NCBI GenBank assembly: GCA_030645915.1
Contig: JAUSNO010000023.1
Coordinates: forward strand, 118,623 to 182,622
Direction: 5' to 3'
DNA length: 64,000 nucleotides
Origin: Undibacterium sp.
Lineage (GTDB): Bacteria > Pseudomonadota > Gammaproteobacteria > Burkholderiales > Burkholderiaceae_D
Made by a program: the position numbers and the translations under genes. The stretch's first letter is position 1, and the number at the start of each line of letters is the position of its first letter. The notes beneath the pieces were generated by a model that worked only from the letters and a program-made list of their open reading frames with translations, was not told the origin of the DNA and made no database searches. Below, one piece after another: positions 44,662 through 51,560 of the stretch.

Positions 44662-45390
44662 ATGATCGAGTTCCTCGCTGATTTAAGTTGGATATCAATT
44701 GGTCAGATTATTTTGATTGACTTACTACTCGGTGGCGACAACGCTATTGTTATTGCATTGGCCTGTCGTAACTTGCCCGATTCATTGCGTTTTCGGGGTA
44801 TTTTATGGGGCACTGTCGGGGCGATAGGCGCGAGAATTCTGCTGCTTACTTTTGCCAACACCGTATTGCAATTAAGTTTTGTGAAGCTGGTCGGGGGCGT
44901 ATTGCTGTATTGGATTGCGATCAAATTACTCGCAGAAACCGATGACGATCATGAGGGCGTTCATGCAAGCGACAGACTTTTGACTGCAATTAAAACCATT
45001 GTTGTCGCTGATATTGTGATGAGTATCGATAACGTTATTGCCGTTGCAGGTGTCGCTCAACACGCTGGAGGAGATAATCAGTTGATTTTAATGATTTTCG
45101 GTATATTAGTGAGTGTGCCTATTATTGTTTGGGGCAGCACCTTCGTCTTGCGCTTGATAAATAAATTCCCTTTCATTGTCATCGCGGGATCTGCGATGTT
45201 GGGCTACATTGCCTGTGCAATGGCATTTGCAGATACTGTTGTTCTAAATATGGTAAAAAGTCAATTTGCTTATCTTGATGCAACAATATTCTTACTTAAT
45301 GTTAAGCTTAGTGTGCCTGGAGTAATTGGTGCGTTAAGTATCATTACTTTCGCCACATTTAACTGGCATCAAGGCAAAGACAATCAGTAG
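44662..45390 (+). CDS. TerC-family integral membrane protein
   Basis: A 242-residue membrane protein with about seven helices. LGGDNAIVIALACRNLP near residue 25 and IVVADIVMSIDNVIAVAGVAQ in the middle carry the paired Asp-Asn motifs of the TerC/YjbE family. The family is linked to metal (often Mn) export and tellurite resistance; the ion here is not shown. It is followed 55 nt later by the phosphatase gene. Confidence 0.88.
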   Translation: MIEFLADLSWISIGQIILIDLLLGGDNAIVIALACRNLPDSLRFRGILWGTVGAIGARILLLTFANTVLQLSFVKLVGGVLLYWIAIKLLAETDDDHEGVHASDRLLTAIKTIVVADIVMSIDNVIAVAGVAQHAGGDNQLILMIFGILVSVPIIVWGSTFVLRLINKFPFIVIAGSAMLGYIACAMAFADTVVLNMVKSQFAYLDATIFLLNVKLSVPGVIGALSIITFATFNWHQGKDNQ

Positions 45391-45445
45391 CTTGCAAGAA
45401 CCGATCAAAAATTAACGTTTAGCGCATTTATTTTCCATCTTACTC

Positions 45446-46249
45446 ATGTCATTTCAAACCGTACTGGAGTTTGCCAGCCTATCCGATACAGGATTGGTGC
45501 GAGCACATAACGAAGATGCGATAGAAACGAGTCAAGAGATCGGCCTTGCCATTCTCGCGGATGGCATGGGCGGATATAACGCCGGTGAGGTCGCCAGTCG
45601 CATGAGCGTAGAGCTGATCAGTAAGCATATAAAACAAAAACAGCAGTCTGCCTGGATACCTCTACTGTCACGACAAACCCTGGTCGCATCACGCTGGATC
45701 AATGATGCCATCTCGTATGCGAATGAGCGGGTGTTGGCGGCGGCGCATGAACATGCAGAGTACGTCGGCATGGGCACAACCATCGTTGTGGCGATGTGTC
45801 ATCAAGATAAGTTGCTGGTTGCTCATGTTGGCGATTCCAGAGTTTATCGTTATCGTCGAGGAGAGCTGAAACAGATAACGCGAGATCATTCTGTTTTACA
45901 GGCGCAAATTGATGCAGGGCTAATCACAGAAGAGCAGGCGCAATTTTCTCCCATTAAGAATTTGATCACACGTGCAATCGGCGCTCAAGTTGACATTGAA
46001 GTGGAAATCCATGACCATCAGTTAGAGGAAGGGGATATCTATCTGTTATGTTCCGATGGCTTGACCGACATGCTCAAATACGATCAGATTCACACTATTA
46101 TGAAGCAGCATTGCGCACAGCTTGATCTCTGTTGCCAAACTTTGATCAACGGGGCAAACCACAGCGGTGGGCGGGACAATATTTCCGTTATTCTGCTCAA
46201 GGTGAATGCGTTGCAACAACGGAAATTGATGGATATTTTTGCCAGTTAG
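45446..46249 (+). CDS. PP2C-like serine/threonine phosphatase
   Basis: A 267-residue PPM-family phosphatase. Metal-binding motifs are visible: RAHNEDAIE (Asp), ILADGMGGYNAGEVAS, VAHVGDSRVYRYR, LCSDGLTDML and SGGRDNISVILL. It dephosphorylates Ser/Thr on proteins. It lies 56 nt before an FHA-domain gene, a common pairing in which FHA proteins bind phosphothreonine. No Ser/Thr kinase gene is in this window, so its partner kinase lies elsewhere. Confidence 0.93.
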   Translation: MSFQTVLEFASLSDTGLVRAHNEDAIETSQEIGLAILADGMGGYNAGEVASRMSVELISKHIKQKQQSAWIPLLSRQTLVASRWINDAISYANERVLAAAHEHAEYVGMGTTIVVAMCHQDKLLVAHVGDSRVYRYRRGELKQITRDHSVLQAQIDAGLITEEQAQFSPIKNLITRAIGAQVDIEVEIHDHQLEEGDIYLLCSDGLTDMLKYDQIHTIMKQHCAQLDLCCQTLINGANHSGGRDNISVILLKVNALQQRKLMDIFAS

Positions 46250-46305
46250 TTAGTCTTCTACCTAGTTTTTATCGAAGAAAATAAGCGATTTATCGTGGGA
46301 ATCCT

Positions 46306-46914
46306 ATGGCGAAAGTTGTCGTCACATTAAACGGTCAAGTACAACAGGAAGTGGCTTTGCTCAAGTCGCGCCTGAAGGTTGGTCGGCGACCGGGAAACGA
46401 CCTGGTGCTTGATCACCTGACAGTCAGCGGTCAGCATGCCGCAATCGATTCCGCCCCCAATGGCACTTTCATACTGGACCTGGGCAGCACCAACGGCACC
46501 TTGGTCAATGGACAGCCGATCACCAAACATCTATTACAAAACGACGATGTCATCGATATTGGCAAATATAAAATTAAATTTCTGATTGACTCTGTAGCGG
46601 AGAGCGGCACTGTCGCTGCCGTTGATGCTCCAGAGTCCGAAAAGATGGAGAGGATTGACGCTCGTATTAAGGTGCTTAACGGTAGTAACGCCGGCAAAGA
46701 AATGGTCTTAAGTAAGACTGTGACCAGGCTCGGTAGCCCAGGCGTCCTGGTGATTAGCATTACGCGCGAACAGCAGCACTTCAACATCACCCATCTTGAG
46801 GGCAAGATTTCCCCCAAAGTCAACGACATAGTGCTTCAGACTAGGCCGCAACGACTGCATCATGGCGACGTGATTGATTTGTCTGGCACTCAGATGCAAT
46901 TTTCCTGTCGCTGA
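46306..46914 (+). CDS. FHA-domain protein
   Basis: A 202-residue protein. Residues 20-95 form a clear FHA domain: LKVGRRPGNDLVLDHLTVSGQHAAI and LGSTNGTLVNGQPI, with the phosphothreonine-binding Arg, Ser and Asn. The C-terminal half (from about 120) looks like a degenerate second FHA domain (RIKVLNGSNAGKEMVLSKTVTRLGSPG) lacking the full motif. It is probably a readout partner for the phosphatase and an unlinked kinase. Confidence 0.88.
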   Translation: MAKVVVTLNGQVQQEVALLKSRLKVGRRPGNDLVLDHLTVSGQHAAIDSAPNGTFILDLGSTNGTLVNGQPITKHLLQNDDVIDIGKYKIKFLIDSVAESGTVAAVDAPESEKMERIDARIKVLNGSNAGKEMVLSKTVTRLGSPGVLVISITREQQHFNITHLEGKISPKVNDIVLQTRPQRLHHGDVIDLSGTQMQFSCR

Positions 46915-46974
46915 TTTGCTTTTATTAATATAGTAAATACCAATTTTCTCTATTTTCAGTGACAAAAAATGCCG

Positions 46975-47003
46975 GACAATTGTCTGTAGCGACAAAATTT
47001 GTC
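46975..47003. promoter_or_regulatory. Tandem TGTC palindromes upstream of pilin gene 1 (putative activator sites)
   Basis: GACAATTGTC at 46975-46984 and GACAAAATTTGTC at 46991-47003. The second is repeated exactly at 48550-48562 before the second pilin gene. It lies 77 nt upstream of the sigma-54 promoter, the usual distance for an enhancer-binding protein such as PilR. TGTC-type PilR sites are known from Pseudomonas; binding here is inferred. Confidence 0.65.
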
Positions 47004-47079
47004 ATGATAAAAAGGCTTAATGTCGCTAAAAATGCTAATTTGTTCATTGAAATGAAGAAATTACCGCGGAATTAGAAAC

Positions 47080-47095
47080 TGGCATGCCCTTTGCT
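47080..47095 (+). promoter_or_regulatory. Sigma-54 promoter of pilin gene 1
   Basis: TGGCATGCCCTTTGCT has GG at 47081-47082 and GC at 47093-47094 with exactly 10 nt between, matching the -24/-12 consensus. It lies 50 nt upstream of the start codon. Type IV pilin genes are classically sigma-54/PilR dependent. Confidence 0.88.
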
Positions 47096-47144
47096 AAGGT
47101 AATGAATGTAGTTTCCCTTTTTTAAAATTATCAAGGAGCATCAA

Positions 47145-47669
47145 ATGAATTCCGTATCTACAAAAATGCAACGTGGTTTTACCCTGATCGAATTGATGAT
47201 CGTTATCGCGATTATCGGTATTTTGGCTGCTGTCGCTTTGCCTGCTTACCAAGATTACACTGTACGCGGTAAGGTTACCGAAGTTGTTATCGCTGCGACA
47301 TCGCCAAAGGCACTGGTCAGTGAAGCTTTCCAGACAGATAGCCTAGCTGGTGTTGCTGCCGCTGAAGCTATATTTACTGCAAAAGATATCAAAGAGAAGC
47401 AATCCAAATTTGTTAGCAATATCACGATGACAGATGTTGGTGTAATTACTGTGACAACTGCCACAACTGCTGCATCCGGTTTGCCAACAGATGCACTTAG
47501 CAAAACTATTATATTTACTCCAAGCGTCCAAAAAGCGGCACTTGGCGCATTGGCTGGCGCGATTGACTGGGGTTGTGGTTCCGCAACCACTGGTACTGCG
47601 ACTGGCCGTGGCGTTTTAGTTACTGCAGGTGATTTGCCTGGCAAATATGCTCCAGCTGAATGCCGTTAA
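47145..47669 (+). CDS. pilA: Type IV major pilin-like protein 1
   Basis: A 174-residue type IVa prepilin. The leader [11 protein letters not shown] is cleaved before Phe in the [19 protein letters not shown] motif (with Glu5), followed by [15 protein letters not shown]. The C-terminal part holds two Cys residues (DWGCGSA and PAECR), which form the D-loop disulfide. It polymerises into pili for twitching, adhesion or DNA uptake. AAGGAG precedes the ATG. It shares the N-terminus, D-loop and promoter design with the second pilin at 48708. Confidence 0.96.
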   Translation: MNSVSTKMQRGFTLIELMIVIAIIGILAAVALPAYQDYTVRGKVTEVVIAATSPKALVSEAFQTDSLAGVAAAEAIFTAKDIKEKQSKFVSNITMTDVGVITVTTATTAASGLPTDALSKTIIFTPSVQKAALGALAGAIDWGCGSATTGTATGRGVLVTAGDLPGKYAPAECR

Positions 47670-47711
47670 TATTGAGTAACGTGGATGGATTTGATCCATT
47701 GAATTGAATTG

Positions 47712-47734
47712 ACGCCCGCATCTGCGGGCGTTTT
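47712..47734 (+). terminator. Intrinsic terminator after pilin gene 1
   Basis: ACGCCCGCA (47712-47720) pairs with TGCGGGCGT (47723-47731), followed by TTT. The tight hairpin should end most pilin transcripts before the accessory gene. Confidence 0.85.
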
Positions 47735-47757
47735 CTATTGAAAATTGGATATTGAAG

Positions 47758-48525
47758 ATGCTGTCATTAAAAACATTTAATCGCTTTCAAGCCTTTGGCT
47801 TACATGTTTTGATTTCTGCGTGTTTAGTTGCCTTCTGTTATGTGCTCGTTTTTTTTATCTGGTATCCGGGGCTGACTGCTTACGCATCTAATGTGAGTGA
47901 TATTTTTTTAATGCTTCTGCTTGTTGATGTTGTGATAGGCCCGATTATTACTTTGGTCATTTATAATCCGCAAAAAAAGGAATTAAAGCGCGATCTGCGA
48001 ATTATCGGATTGCTGCAAATGTTGGCATTGCTCTATGGTTTGCATACCGTATTTATTGTTCGACCTGTGTATATCGTATTTAATGCAGGGCAGTTTGACC
48101 TGACTTATGCCAATCAGATTTCTGAGAAAAATATGGCGTTGGTCAGCAGTGATGATTTTCGATTTTTGCCATTGTTTGGTCCCAAATTGGTTTCTGTTAA
48201 TTTACCCACTGATCCCAAATTACTCACGCCGATTATTTTGGCTTCTTTTCAGGGCGGAGATGACATTCAGGTAATGCCACAGTATTTCGTAGCTTACATG
48301 AAACAAAAGAGTGCGATCTTAGCGTCCATTAAACCTTTAGAGGATTTGATAATCTTAAACCGTGATCGAGCTCAACAGATCAGTATCTTAATAAATAAAT
48401 ATCAAGGGGGCGACTTAAATGCCGGTTATATACCGCTCAAGGGAAAATCACAAAATTTGACAGTGATTGTTAGTCGGACAACAGGAGTAATCTTGGAAAT
48501 GAGTGATTTAAAGCCATGGCCGTAA
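47758..48525 (+). CDS. TfpX/TfpZ-like type IV pilin accessory protein
   Basis: A 255-residue protein with about four membrane helices in the first 110 residues (LHVLISACLVAFCYVLVFFIW, IFLMLLLVDVVIGPIITLVIY, LLQMLALLYGLHTVFIV) and a soluble C-terminal part. WYPGLTAYASNV and the VDVVIGP-xITL segment are recognisable features of TfpX/TfpZ accessory proteins, which help specific pilins to be stable and assembled. It lies between two pilin genes, after the first one's terminator. ATG 47758 is preferred over a TTG at 47752. Confidence 0.82.
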   Translation: MLSLKTFNRFQAFGLHVLISACLVAFCYVLVFFIWYPGLTAYASNVSDIFLMLLLVDVVIGPIITLVIYNPQKKELKRDLRIIGLLQMLALLYGLHTVFIVRPVYIVFNAGQFDLTYANQISEKNMALVSSDDFRFLPLFGPKLVSVNLPTDPKLLTPIILASFQGGDDIQVMPQYFVAYMKQKSAILASIKPLEDLIILNRDRAQQISILINKYQGGDLNAGYIPLKGKSQNLTVIVSRTTGVILEMSDLKPWP

Positions 48526-48549
48526 CCCGATCAAGTTTTGCCATACTCC

Positions 48550-48562
48550 GACAAAATTTGTC
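48550..48562. promoter_or_regulatory. GACAAAATTTGTC palindrome upstream of pilin gene 2
   Basis: An exact copy of the 13-bp palindrome at 46991-47003. It lies 75 nt upstream of the second sigma-54 promoter, against 77 nt for the first. The identical sequence and near-identical spacing argue for one activator controlling both pilin genes. Confidence 0.68.
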
Positions 48563-48636
48563 AAAATTGGAATGAAATGTGCCATTTTTGATCCGTTTTG
48601 ACTTTTTTGTTCTGAGAAACTAGTTCTGTTTTAATG

Positions 48637-48652
48637 TGGCATGTAAATTGCT
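48637..48652 (+). promoter_or_regulatory. Sigma-54 promoter of pilin gene 2
   Basis: TGGCATGTAAATTGCT has GG at 48638-48639 and GC at 48650-48651, 10 nt apart, fitting the -24/-12 consensus. It lies 56 nt before the start codon of the second pilin. Confidence 0.88.
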
Positions 48653-48707
48653 GTGTTTGAAATGAAATAGAAATTTTCCTGCAACACATATCTTTTTGAG
48701 AATCCAA

Positions 48708-49244
48708 ATGAAGACTCCATTTAATTCATCGAAACTAAAAAAAGGCTTTACCCTGATTGAATTGATGATCGTTATAGCGATTATCGGTATTTTGGCGGCT
48801 GTCGCATTGCCAGCTTATCAAGATTATACCGTTCGCGGAAAAGTTGTAGAGGTACTCATTGCTGGGGCAACTGCAAAGTTATTGGTGAGCGAAGCATTTC
48901 AGTCGGATAGTACCGCGGGTGTTGCCACGGTTGCAGCCGCATACCTTTTAAAACCACTTGTGCAGAAACAATCAAAATTTGTCAGTAACATTACGATTGA
49001 TGGACCAACTGGCGTTGTCGAGGTAACAACAGCTGTTGCAGCAAGTAGTGGATTGCCTGCAGACGCATTGAGTAAAACAATACGACTTACCCCGAACGTT
49101 CAAAAAGCGGCTCTTAGTAGTTTGGCCGGGGCAATTGATTGGGCATGCTCTTCAACCAGCTCTCTCACTGCGAGCGGCCGCGGTTTGACAACCATGACTG
49201 CCGGCACTTTACCCGCCAAATATGCGCCTGCTGAATGCCGCTGA
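48708..49244 (+). CDS. Type IV pilin-like protein 2
   Basis: A 178-residue prepilin with leader [13 protein letters not shown], cleavage before [18 protein letters not shown], then [18 protein letters not shown]. Its C-terminus has the same paired Cys arrangement (DWACSST and PAECR) as pilin 1, and the middle part is clearly related ([37 protein letters not shown]). It is therefore a duplicate that has diverged in the exposed loop regions. The ATG at 48708 is chosen over an in-frame TTG at 48696. Confidence 0.95.
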   Translation: MKTPFNSSKLKKGFTLIELMIVIAIIGILAAVALPAYQDYTVRGKVVEVLIAGATAKLLVSEAFQSDSTAGVATVAAAYLLKPLVQKQSKFVSNITIDGPTGVVEVTTAVAASSGLPADALSKTIRLTPNVQKAALSSLAGAIDWACSSTSSLTASGRGLTTMTAGTLPAKYAPAECR

Positions 49245-49286
49245 GACGGCAATTCGTTCTTGTCTTGTTTGTGATATTTAAAATCG

Positions 49287-49309
49287 GCCCGCGACTGCGG
49301 GCTTTTTTT
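49287..49309 (+). terminator. Intrinsic terminator after pilin gene 2
   Basis: GCCCGC (49287-49292) pairs with GCGGGC (49297-49302) around GACT, followed by seven T. It separates the pilin from the pglL-like gene. Confidence 0.9.
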
Positions 49310-49397
49310 ATTGCCAGGATGTCGCTTGCCGGAAGCGTCAACTCATTTCTTTTAGTGTTATATTCGTGCACTTTTAAGAAATTCCTCAAGATTCCCC

Positions 49398-51113
49398 ATG
49401 CTGTCCGAAAAACAATTCAATCTTTCTTTGCTGATCTTTGGCGCACTGCTTTTTAGCGCCTACCTTCATCCCTTTCACATCCATCCATTCAGAACCTACT
49501 ACCACGATGCCCTTGTCGTCTTTGGCGCCTTGATCGCGTTTGGCATGCTTGCGCTAGCTGTGCGGCCGCGCTTGCATTTGCCGGCGATATTGTGGCTGCC
49601 GATGGCGATGGTTTTGCTATTGATGTTGCAGATGGGGGCAGGTTTGGTGCAGGTGGAGAACATTGTTTTTCCTGTCATGTATTTGTTGCTGGCGGCGATT
49701 GCGATGGTAGTCGGCGCTAGCTGGGCGGGATTGCCGGGTGGGGCTGAAAAAATTTGCCTGATGCTGGCGATTGCGCATTTGCTGGCGGCCTTGTTGTCGG
49801 TGGTGATGCAGGGCGTGCAGATTGCAGGCGTGGATATGTCGCCATTCATTATGTTTATCGGGCGGCAGGCGCAGCCTTTTATGCGGCCTTATGCCAATGT
49901 GGCGCAACCGAATCAGCTGGCTTTGTTGTTGTGTTTTGGCTTGGCGTCTGTCTGGTGGCTGTATCAGGCGCAGCGTCTGGGGCGATCGGGGGCCTGGCTT
50001 TTGGCGGTGATTTTATTGTGGGGCATCAGCCTGACGCAGTCTCGCATCGGCTGGATCATCGTGCCGCTGTTCGCCTTGTTTTGTTGGCCAAAGCGGGAAG
50101 GGCAGCGGCCGATTGATCGAGTGCTGCTGTTGCTGTTGCTGCTCATTTATATCGGCCTGGTGTTGGGTATGCCAACTTTGGGGCGATGGGCGGGATTTGC
50201 CAGCGGCTCTGTGGCAGAGCGTGTTGGCGGACGTTCCGAGCGTATGGTGTTGATGCAGCAGGCATGGGCGATGGCCAGTCAGCATCCCTGGCTAGGGGTG
50301 GGCTGGTTTGGCTTTGCGGCAGAGCAGGTGAACATTGCGGCTGGTTTTACTTCTACTACCTATGCCGAACATGCGCATAATTTGCCCTTGAATTTTGCTG
50401 CGGAGTTGGGCTGGCCGGCGACGTTGATGATTTTATTGGCATTGGGATGGTGGGGTTGGCAGACTTGCTTTGCCCGTTCGGCGACGAAAAATAACTCGGT
50501 AGGATTTGCGAGTTTATGTTTGATGGCGGTGGGGGTGCATAGTCTGGTGGAGTTTCCATTGTGGTATGCGTATGTGTTATTGCCAATGGCCATTTTGATG
50601 GGCATGGTGCATCAGCTACGCTGGCCCGGGCGCGGCGTGGCGGCGCCACAAATCGGTATTTTGCTATCGTTTATGGCCGGATGTCTGGTGCTGGTGTTGG
50701 TGACGCTTGACTATCAGCGCGTGGTGTCCGGTTTTAAGGTGTTACGGGTACAGCAGGCCGGTCACGCCGTCGACAAGGCATTGTTAACGCCACCTTCGGT
50801 GACTTTGTTTGCGGATTATTTTGCGTATTTTGAATTAACTATGCTATTGCCCAAAGAGGGTATGTCGGTGCGGGAGATCGCATTTGTCGAGAGGATGAGC
50901 CATCGCTTTGGTTTTGTGCATGTACTCAATAAATTGGCTGAAGTTTATGTCTTGAACGGTCAGCCTCAAAAAGCATTGAACACCGTGGTCACTTTGCAGA
51001 GATTGCATCCCATCGCCTATCCAGGATACTTCGATTTTTGGAAGAGTCAATCCAAAGCGGATGAAAGGTATCGCGCAGTATTTGAGAAGATGCCTAAACG
51101 CGATGCCCAGTAA
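49398..51113 (+). CDS. PglL/Wzy-like O-oligosaccharyltransferase or O-antigen ligase
   Basis: A 571-residue membrane protein with about 12 helices. The core motif is PFMRPYANVAQPNQLALLLCFG near residue 165, and the large periplasmic loop contains PWLGVGWFGF and TTYAEHAHNLPLNFAAELGW with the catalytic-type His, as in Wzy_C-domain proteins. The C-terminal soluble part (FELTMLLP, ERMSHRFGFVHVLNKLAEVYVLNGQPQKAL) resembles the second domain of PglL enzymes. PglL transfers a lipid-linked glycan onto Ser of pilins and other periplasmic proteins. Location directly after two pilin genes supports this, but a lipid-A ligase role cannot be excluded. Its DNA is richer in GC than the pilin genes. Confidence 0.85.
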   Translation: MLSEKQFNLSLLIFGALLFSAYLHPFHIHPFRTYYHDALVVFGALIAFGMLALAVRPRLHLPAILWLPMAMVLLLMLQMGAGLVQVENIVFPVMYLLLAAIAMVVGASWAGLPGGAEKICLMLAIAHLLAALLSVVMQGVQIAGVDMSPFIMFIGRQAQPFMRPYANVAQPNQLALLLCFGLASVWWLYQAQRLGRSGAWLLAVILLWGISLTQSRIGWIIVPLFALFCWPKREGQRPIDRVLLLLLLLIYIGLVLGMPTLGRWAGFASGSVAERVGGRSERMVLMQQAWAMASQHPWLGVGWFGFAAEQVNIAAGFTSTTYAEHAHNLPLNFAAELGWPATLMILLALGWWGWQTCFARSATKNNSVGFASLCLMAVGVHSLVEFPLWYAYVLLPMAILMGMVHQLRWPGRGVAAPQIGILLSFMAGCLVLVLVTLDYQRVVSGFKVLRVQQAGHAVDKALLTPPSVTLFADYFAYFELTMLLPKEGMSVREIAFVERMSHRFGFVHVLNKLAEVYVLNGQPQKALNTVVTLQRLHPIAYPGYFDFWKSQSKADERYRAVFEKMPKRDAQ

Positions 51114-51167
51114 AATTAATTGCCATCGCTGATGGAGGCGGCATACATATCGTGCATTACGCATGAC

Positions 51168-51262
51168 TATTTTGAAAATAGACCACCGCCAGCACGCACT
51201 ATTCATGCGCCTTCTGGCAGCATCACCTCGCAAACCCGCATGGATAGTGCGTGGTGGCGATG
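51168..51262. repeat. Imperfect palindromic element between convergent genes
   Basis: Arms 51184-51209 and 51237-51262 are reverse complements at 23 of 26 positions, with a 27-nt loop. Immediately to the left lies CTATTTTGAAAATAG (51168-51182), another palindrome. The gap 51114-51305 holds no gene. The structure may act as a bidirectional terminator for the pglL-like gene and the convergent small gene, or may be a repeat copy. Confidence 0.7.
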
Positions 51263-51305
51263 CATCAAATTCAGTTGATGCGAAAGCAGCCACTCGTGGC
51301 GAGTG

Positions 51306-51560
51306 TTATGGCAATGTTTCGGTCTCAGGATCAACCGTCGTCACCGGATCAACCCGGCGTCGTCTTATTCTAGGCGGCTCCCCTGATTCGATGATGAGCG
51401 CCTGCCCATCCGGTAGCGCGATGGCGAGTTTTTCGCGCCCTTCATGCACGATCTGATAAACGGTGCTGGCACCGATCGCTGCGGATTTTTCCAGCGAGGC
51501 TTGCTTTAGTAAGGTGGCTAGCGCAGTAGCAGACTCTGTTCGCCATTGAAATTTATTCAT
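51306..51560 (-). CDS. Small conserved-looking protein of unknown function
   Basis: An 84-residue protein, MNKFQWRTESATALATLLKQ at the start, then ASLEKSAAIGASTVYQIVHE and a basic EPPRIRRRRVDP segment. I do not recognise it. The ATG at 51558-51560 overlaps the 3' end of the GGDEF-EAL gene by 8 nt, so translational coupling is likely. The longer frame to 51638 lies inside that gene and is rejected. A role linked to the c-di-GMP protein is only suggested by the overlap. Confidence 0.65.
   Translation of the reverse strand: MNKFQWRTESATALATLLKQASLEKSAAIGASTVYQIVHEGREKLAIALPDGQALIIESGEPPRIRRRRVDPVTTVDPETETLP

Noticed and set aside
50844..51293. Minus-strand open frame covering the pglL 3' end and the palindrome
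   Set aside because: It reads antisense through pglL and a hairpin; no ribosome-binding site or recognisable motif.
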